NCBI GenBank assembly: GCA_028023455.1
Contig: JAQFVV010006246.1
Span: 2,035,501 to 2,099,500, forward strand
Direction of reading: 5' to 3'
From: Epiperipatus broadwayi
Taxonomy: Eukaryota > Onychophora > Udeonychophora > Euonychophora > Peripatidae
Length of the DNA: 64,000 bases
The position numbers were made by a program, and so were the translations under genes. Below, in pieces: positions 60,353 through 64,000 of the stretch; positions within the stretch are counted from its first letter, which is position 1; each line of letters starts with the position of its first letter. The notes below the pieces were generated by a model. That model saw nothing but the letters and a program-made list of their open reading frames with translations, searched no databases and was not told where the DNA came from.

Positions 60353-61410
60353 CTTTATAAATATATATTTTATTTTAAATGAAATCATAAAGGTATAGTT
60401 TCCTGATACAAAGTACAATTTACAAAGTAATAAAATAGATTGTATGGATGTAAATGATATTGTTTCTTGTAGCTCAGCAAAAGTTAAACGTTTTGGAAAT
60501 TAATTTGTAAGTTACATTGTGTTAAATTTATTTGTCTGTATATTTCTTGGATTAGTGATTTACTTTAATAAAATCTGTATTTTAATATATAATCACAAGT
60601 AAATTTGAGTGATTAAACTTATTTTAAAAAATATTTTTTAATTCTACATTTGATCCAGCATATGCCATTAAAAAAATTTTAATAGACAGATATAAAGTAT
60701 ATACTTCTTACAAATTTACACTTACATACAAGAAGTAAGTATATTACAAATAATAATAAAGTATATCACTAATAATAATACAAATCAATACATTAGTGAT
60801 TTGTAACTTGTAAATTTTATGATTTTCTTGTACACACGTATTTCTGGTAAGCAAATTTTAGATAAGTAAAGAAAACTTAGCAAACCAAGCAGTTTGTTCT
60901 CTTTTTTTTTTTGTTTAAAATCAATTCCGAAAACTCTGATTCACTATAAGAAGTCAATGTTCAGAAAAATAAACAATCAAATACAAACTAACTGCAGTTA
61001 AAAATCAGAAAAGTTAAATAGTACTATGTAAATGCTTTAAGTTGGTTTAAAAACAGTAAAATATAAAACAGATATGTAGACAAATAGTAGAAAAGTTTAA
61101 AGATTTATTAAGATAATTGTCAAAGATAGTAGAGTACAATAGAAAAAGGTCTGACAAATTATATATTACAAAATACAATAATTTGTCAAGGTTGAAAACT
61201 GCAAAAAAAAAAAAAAAAGATCTCAACTCAAATGAAGACTAATAACTAAAAAATTGGCTGGAGTCTAAAAAGTTCTTGGATTAATTTGGATAAAAATTAA
61301 AACAAAAAAGACAAGATCTGTCTGAATAATTGTTGTTCTTAAGTAATTAATTATATAATAAATAAATAAGTTATTATTGTAGTTATTTTAATTAGGGTTT
61401 TTTTTTTTAG
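60353..61410 (+). other. Intron end, AT-rich
   Basis: No recognised element. It ends in a strong polypyrimidine tract and acceptor (GGGTTTTTTTTTTTAG). Confidence 0.6.
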
Positions 61411-61597
61411 TTATTTATGAAGACCTGCAAGATGAAATTGGTGTTATTACAAGTCCTAATTATCCTGATAATTATCCCATTCATGAAGAACGTATTTGGA
61501 CAATATCTGTTCCACATTTCCACCAAATATTTATTAATTTTACAGATTTCAAATTAAATTCAGATGAGGAATGTAAATATACTTTTCTTGAACTCAG
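61411..61597 (+). CDS. Cubilin-like gene, first half of a CUB domain
   Basis: Exon bounded by TTTTTTTTAG and GTAAAT. It begins with two bases completing the split codon left by the exon at 32908-33088 (phase 1) and ends with two bases of the next codon (phase 2). It encodes YEDLQDEIGVITSPNYPDNY, then IWTISVPHFHQIFINFTDFK and DEECKYTFLELR. G-x-I-x-SPNYPxNYP, W-x-I and the C-x-(x)-F-L-E-L-R end are the hallmark of the first ~60 residues of a CUB domain. The first two Cys residues of the canonical fold (before GVI, and at C-x-W) are both absent; the third is present. The second half must lie beyond the window, as no matching exon is seen to 64000. Confidence 0.9.
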
Positions 61598-64000
61598 GTA
61601 AATAAAAAAAAATGTTACTATATATTTGATTATTAGCATATCTTAACATTTCTATCAAAGTAGTAATATTTAATTTTTTTATAAATGTTTTGGATGCCAT
61701 TCTGGTGATACACTCATTTATAATATTAAATAAAATTTACTCTGATCTTATTTTATTCAAGTACTTTTTTGACTTTTCTTGCTTTTTAAAATCTTTTTAT
61801 CCAATGTTAGTTATGTGTGCGTGTTGAGAAACAATGCAAAAATTTCAGACAATTTTTTTTTATATTTCTTCTTTAGATTTGGATTTCAGATATATTGTTA
61901 TCAGTGTAATTCAGTTTGTTATTTATTAGATAATCAATTTTCATAATGACGCAAATATATAAAATTAAAATCATTTATATACCATCAGTAAACAACGAAA
62001 AATTCCAAATTATTAACTTTTAAATATTGGACATTGAAAATAAAATAATGAAGAATGTCTATCATTCATCAACAAAAACATCTCGTAACTTTCCTGTATA
62101 CATTAAACATATATTTTCAAAAGTAGATATTGATTCTGTTTATTTTTTTTATGTCATCATCTTCTTTTGGGAGCATGAGTAAATTAATTGATAATGTTAT
62201 AATCCACATCATCACTAAATTTTGGCATAAGTCTTTAATAATTAAGAAGTTTTGAATTTTTTTTTCACTTACATATTGAGCAGCAGTCTATAATTTCACT
62301 ATACTAATTTTTTGAGATTCTAAATATTCTTAAGATTTTTTTAAATTCTCACAAACTTGTTTATATAGTTTCACAGATCTGGTATTCTATAGTATCATCA
62401 TTTTGGGTCCATTGATTACTCAAGTTTACACAAGATGGTGTTGGGTTAAACAAGTTTTTCTTGGTATAATTGCTGAGAGATTCTTGACTTCGTTTAAGGA
62501 GTAGCTACAGTACATCACATCACATATACTGTTAAAAGCACATGTTAAATATGTGCTTGAAAATATCAAATGATATTTTTGTTGATATGTTAAATACAAA
62601 CAAAGATAGTTACCTGATGTGTTTGTTGAGTGAAATAGTAAAATGGCTCTACAGTTAGCATAAAACTGAGATAAACTAAAATATATAGTTACTAGCCTAA
62701 TCACAGATCTATATAACTATATAAGAAAATTAGCTTGGTTTAAAAACATTGTGTTGCTTTTGATTGTGTACTGGAATTAATGTTAAAGTATGAGAATGTG
62801 CAATATAAATTCTTAGTGGAACTAAACCAAAAACTAATTTGAGAATATGAATTACAGAACTATCACCTACTGATAATGATTTGTCAAGCTTACAATAAAT
62901 GATTAAAGTAGAATGAATGTGCTTCTAGAAGCATTCATTTGCAATATTATTTATTTCTTCTATGAAACTTTGCAAAATTTATTTAAATATTTTGTATTAG
63001 GTGATATCAAGACTGCACACATGCTCATCAATTTATGTTATTTTCTAGGTCATTAACATAAATTGTAAACAGTAAAGCCCAATATTGATGTGTCTAAATA
63101 AAACAAATTACAATACTAAATGTGGCAATCCAATATATTACTTTTTGGATTTTAGACTATTGATGGAATAATAGAGATATTGATGACGTAATGCTATTTT
63201 GATTAAATCCACTGATAAATCATTAACAAAGAATTCTGGGTGGCCAAAATTTTTGTTCTTGCAATGGACTTTGAAAAAATTTAAGATCTTAGCAATATGA
63301 GAATCATTATTAGTTATAAGCATTGAATAATTTTTCACTGGTTGGTAGATGGTAATCTGATATATACATAATTGATGATATAAAACATTATTTATTAAAT
63401 GGTCAATATTCATGATCATTTAAAAATACCTTATAGTATCACATCACCTTAGTAGCAGAATAGAGATTTGATGTCTCATCATTAATTAAAATTCACTGTT
63501 TTGTAAATTACATATTTTTTCACTCATGAATGAATATAATGTCAAAGCCACATATTATTACTATTATACAGAGTACAGTCAAAATCATGAAATTCATCGA
63601 TAACTGAACTTTATATAATAAACATTTTTAATAACAACAATAAAAAAATAGTTGCATCTCTAGAAAATATTTCTGTTATTATGTTACTTCATATACATTG
63701 CTGTGAAAAACAGAAGATCCTTGTATATTAATGAAAATAATGTTGATTAAATAAGCACTTAACTTAAAACTACGATATTTATTAAATTAAAACATTAAAA
63801 AAATATTGAATACAAAGTAATTAATTTATTAAAAAGATAAAATAATAAATTGAGAAAATGAGTATATTCATATAGATTCTGGAAAAAAAAATACAGTTTT
63901 CTTTCATCATTTAAAAAAGCACATTACATTTTTTTAACATGGCAGAATTACCTTCATCACTGATACTTGGCTTTTTGGAATCTTTATAAAAAAAAATTTA
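61598..64000 (+). other. Intron after the CUB exon, AT-rich
   Basis: Read through on both strands. No further CUB exon, repeat with clear ends or TE gene is seen. Short minus-strand ORFs at 62426-62704 and 63138-63419 lack any recognisable motif. Confidence 0.5.

Noticed and set aside
62426-63419. Minus ORFs in the last intron
   Set aside because: AT-rich chance frames without recognisable domains or splice context.
1-64000. CRISPR arrays or prokaryotic operons
   Set aside because: Spaced short repeats with unique spacers are not present; intron-exon structure and LINE/Penelope elements show a eukaryotic genome.

Overview
This is an AT-rich metazoan genomic window with long introns, abundant simple repeats and many interspersed retroelements. 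Nothing in it is prokaryotic. The one recognisable host gene is on the + strand, with three exons at 20986-21107, 32908-33088 and 61411-61597. Their intron phases join without a break and encode EGF, calcium-binding EGF and the start of a CUB domain. That order, and the motif style, fit cubilin. The element mix (RTE LINEs, PHD-finger LINEs, a Penelope-like element with GIY-YIG, Ty3/gypsy, hAT-like and piggyBac-like short elements) suggests an invertebrate. I cannot name the species or even the phylum with confidence.

Layout. 1-2516: a repeat present twice about 2.2 kb apart. 2554-6146: RTE-type LINE copy A, with an inverted 5' end and an internal 388 bp tandem duplication. 6191-6669: two related fold-back elements side by side. 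9489-9883: a hAT-like short element. 11151-11650: assembly gap. 11914-13398: a large palindrome built of ~336 bp units. 13424-15372: ORF1 and the start of the endonuclease of a PHD-finger LINE. 15644-20304: a Penelope-like element inside a kilobase-scale inverted repeat, flanked by a perfect 13 bp duplication. Then come exon 1, a repeat-filled intron with RTE copy B (27806-30632) and a tRNA-derived SINE, exon 2, and a 28 kb intron.

The 28 kb intron holds a deep nest, which is the main result. A minus-strand LINE runs from about 51.5 kb to 36.1 kb. It is split by an 11.5 kb insertion (37917-49402). That insertion contains a Ty3/gypsy element (39481-48211). The gypsy element is broken by a 2.9 kb TG...CA insertion in one LTR (39564-42490) and by a piggyBac-like TTAA insertion in its protease (45612-46379). 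Target-site duplications mark the outer insertion and the two innermost ones, and their removal re-joins reading frame or LTR. Further right are a second LINE fragment (34085-36095, 3' of the first), an old gypsy pol fossil (54080-56400) and a nearly full-length RTE copy C with a 9 bp target duplication (57117-60343).

Every transposable-element gene here carries at least one break (stop, frameshift, deletion or lost catalytic residue), so none looks autonomous as assembled. The host exons look intact. All calls come from reading the sequence. No database search was possible.
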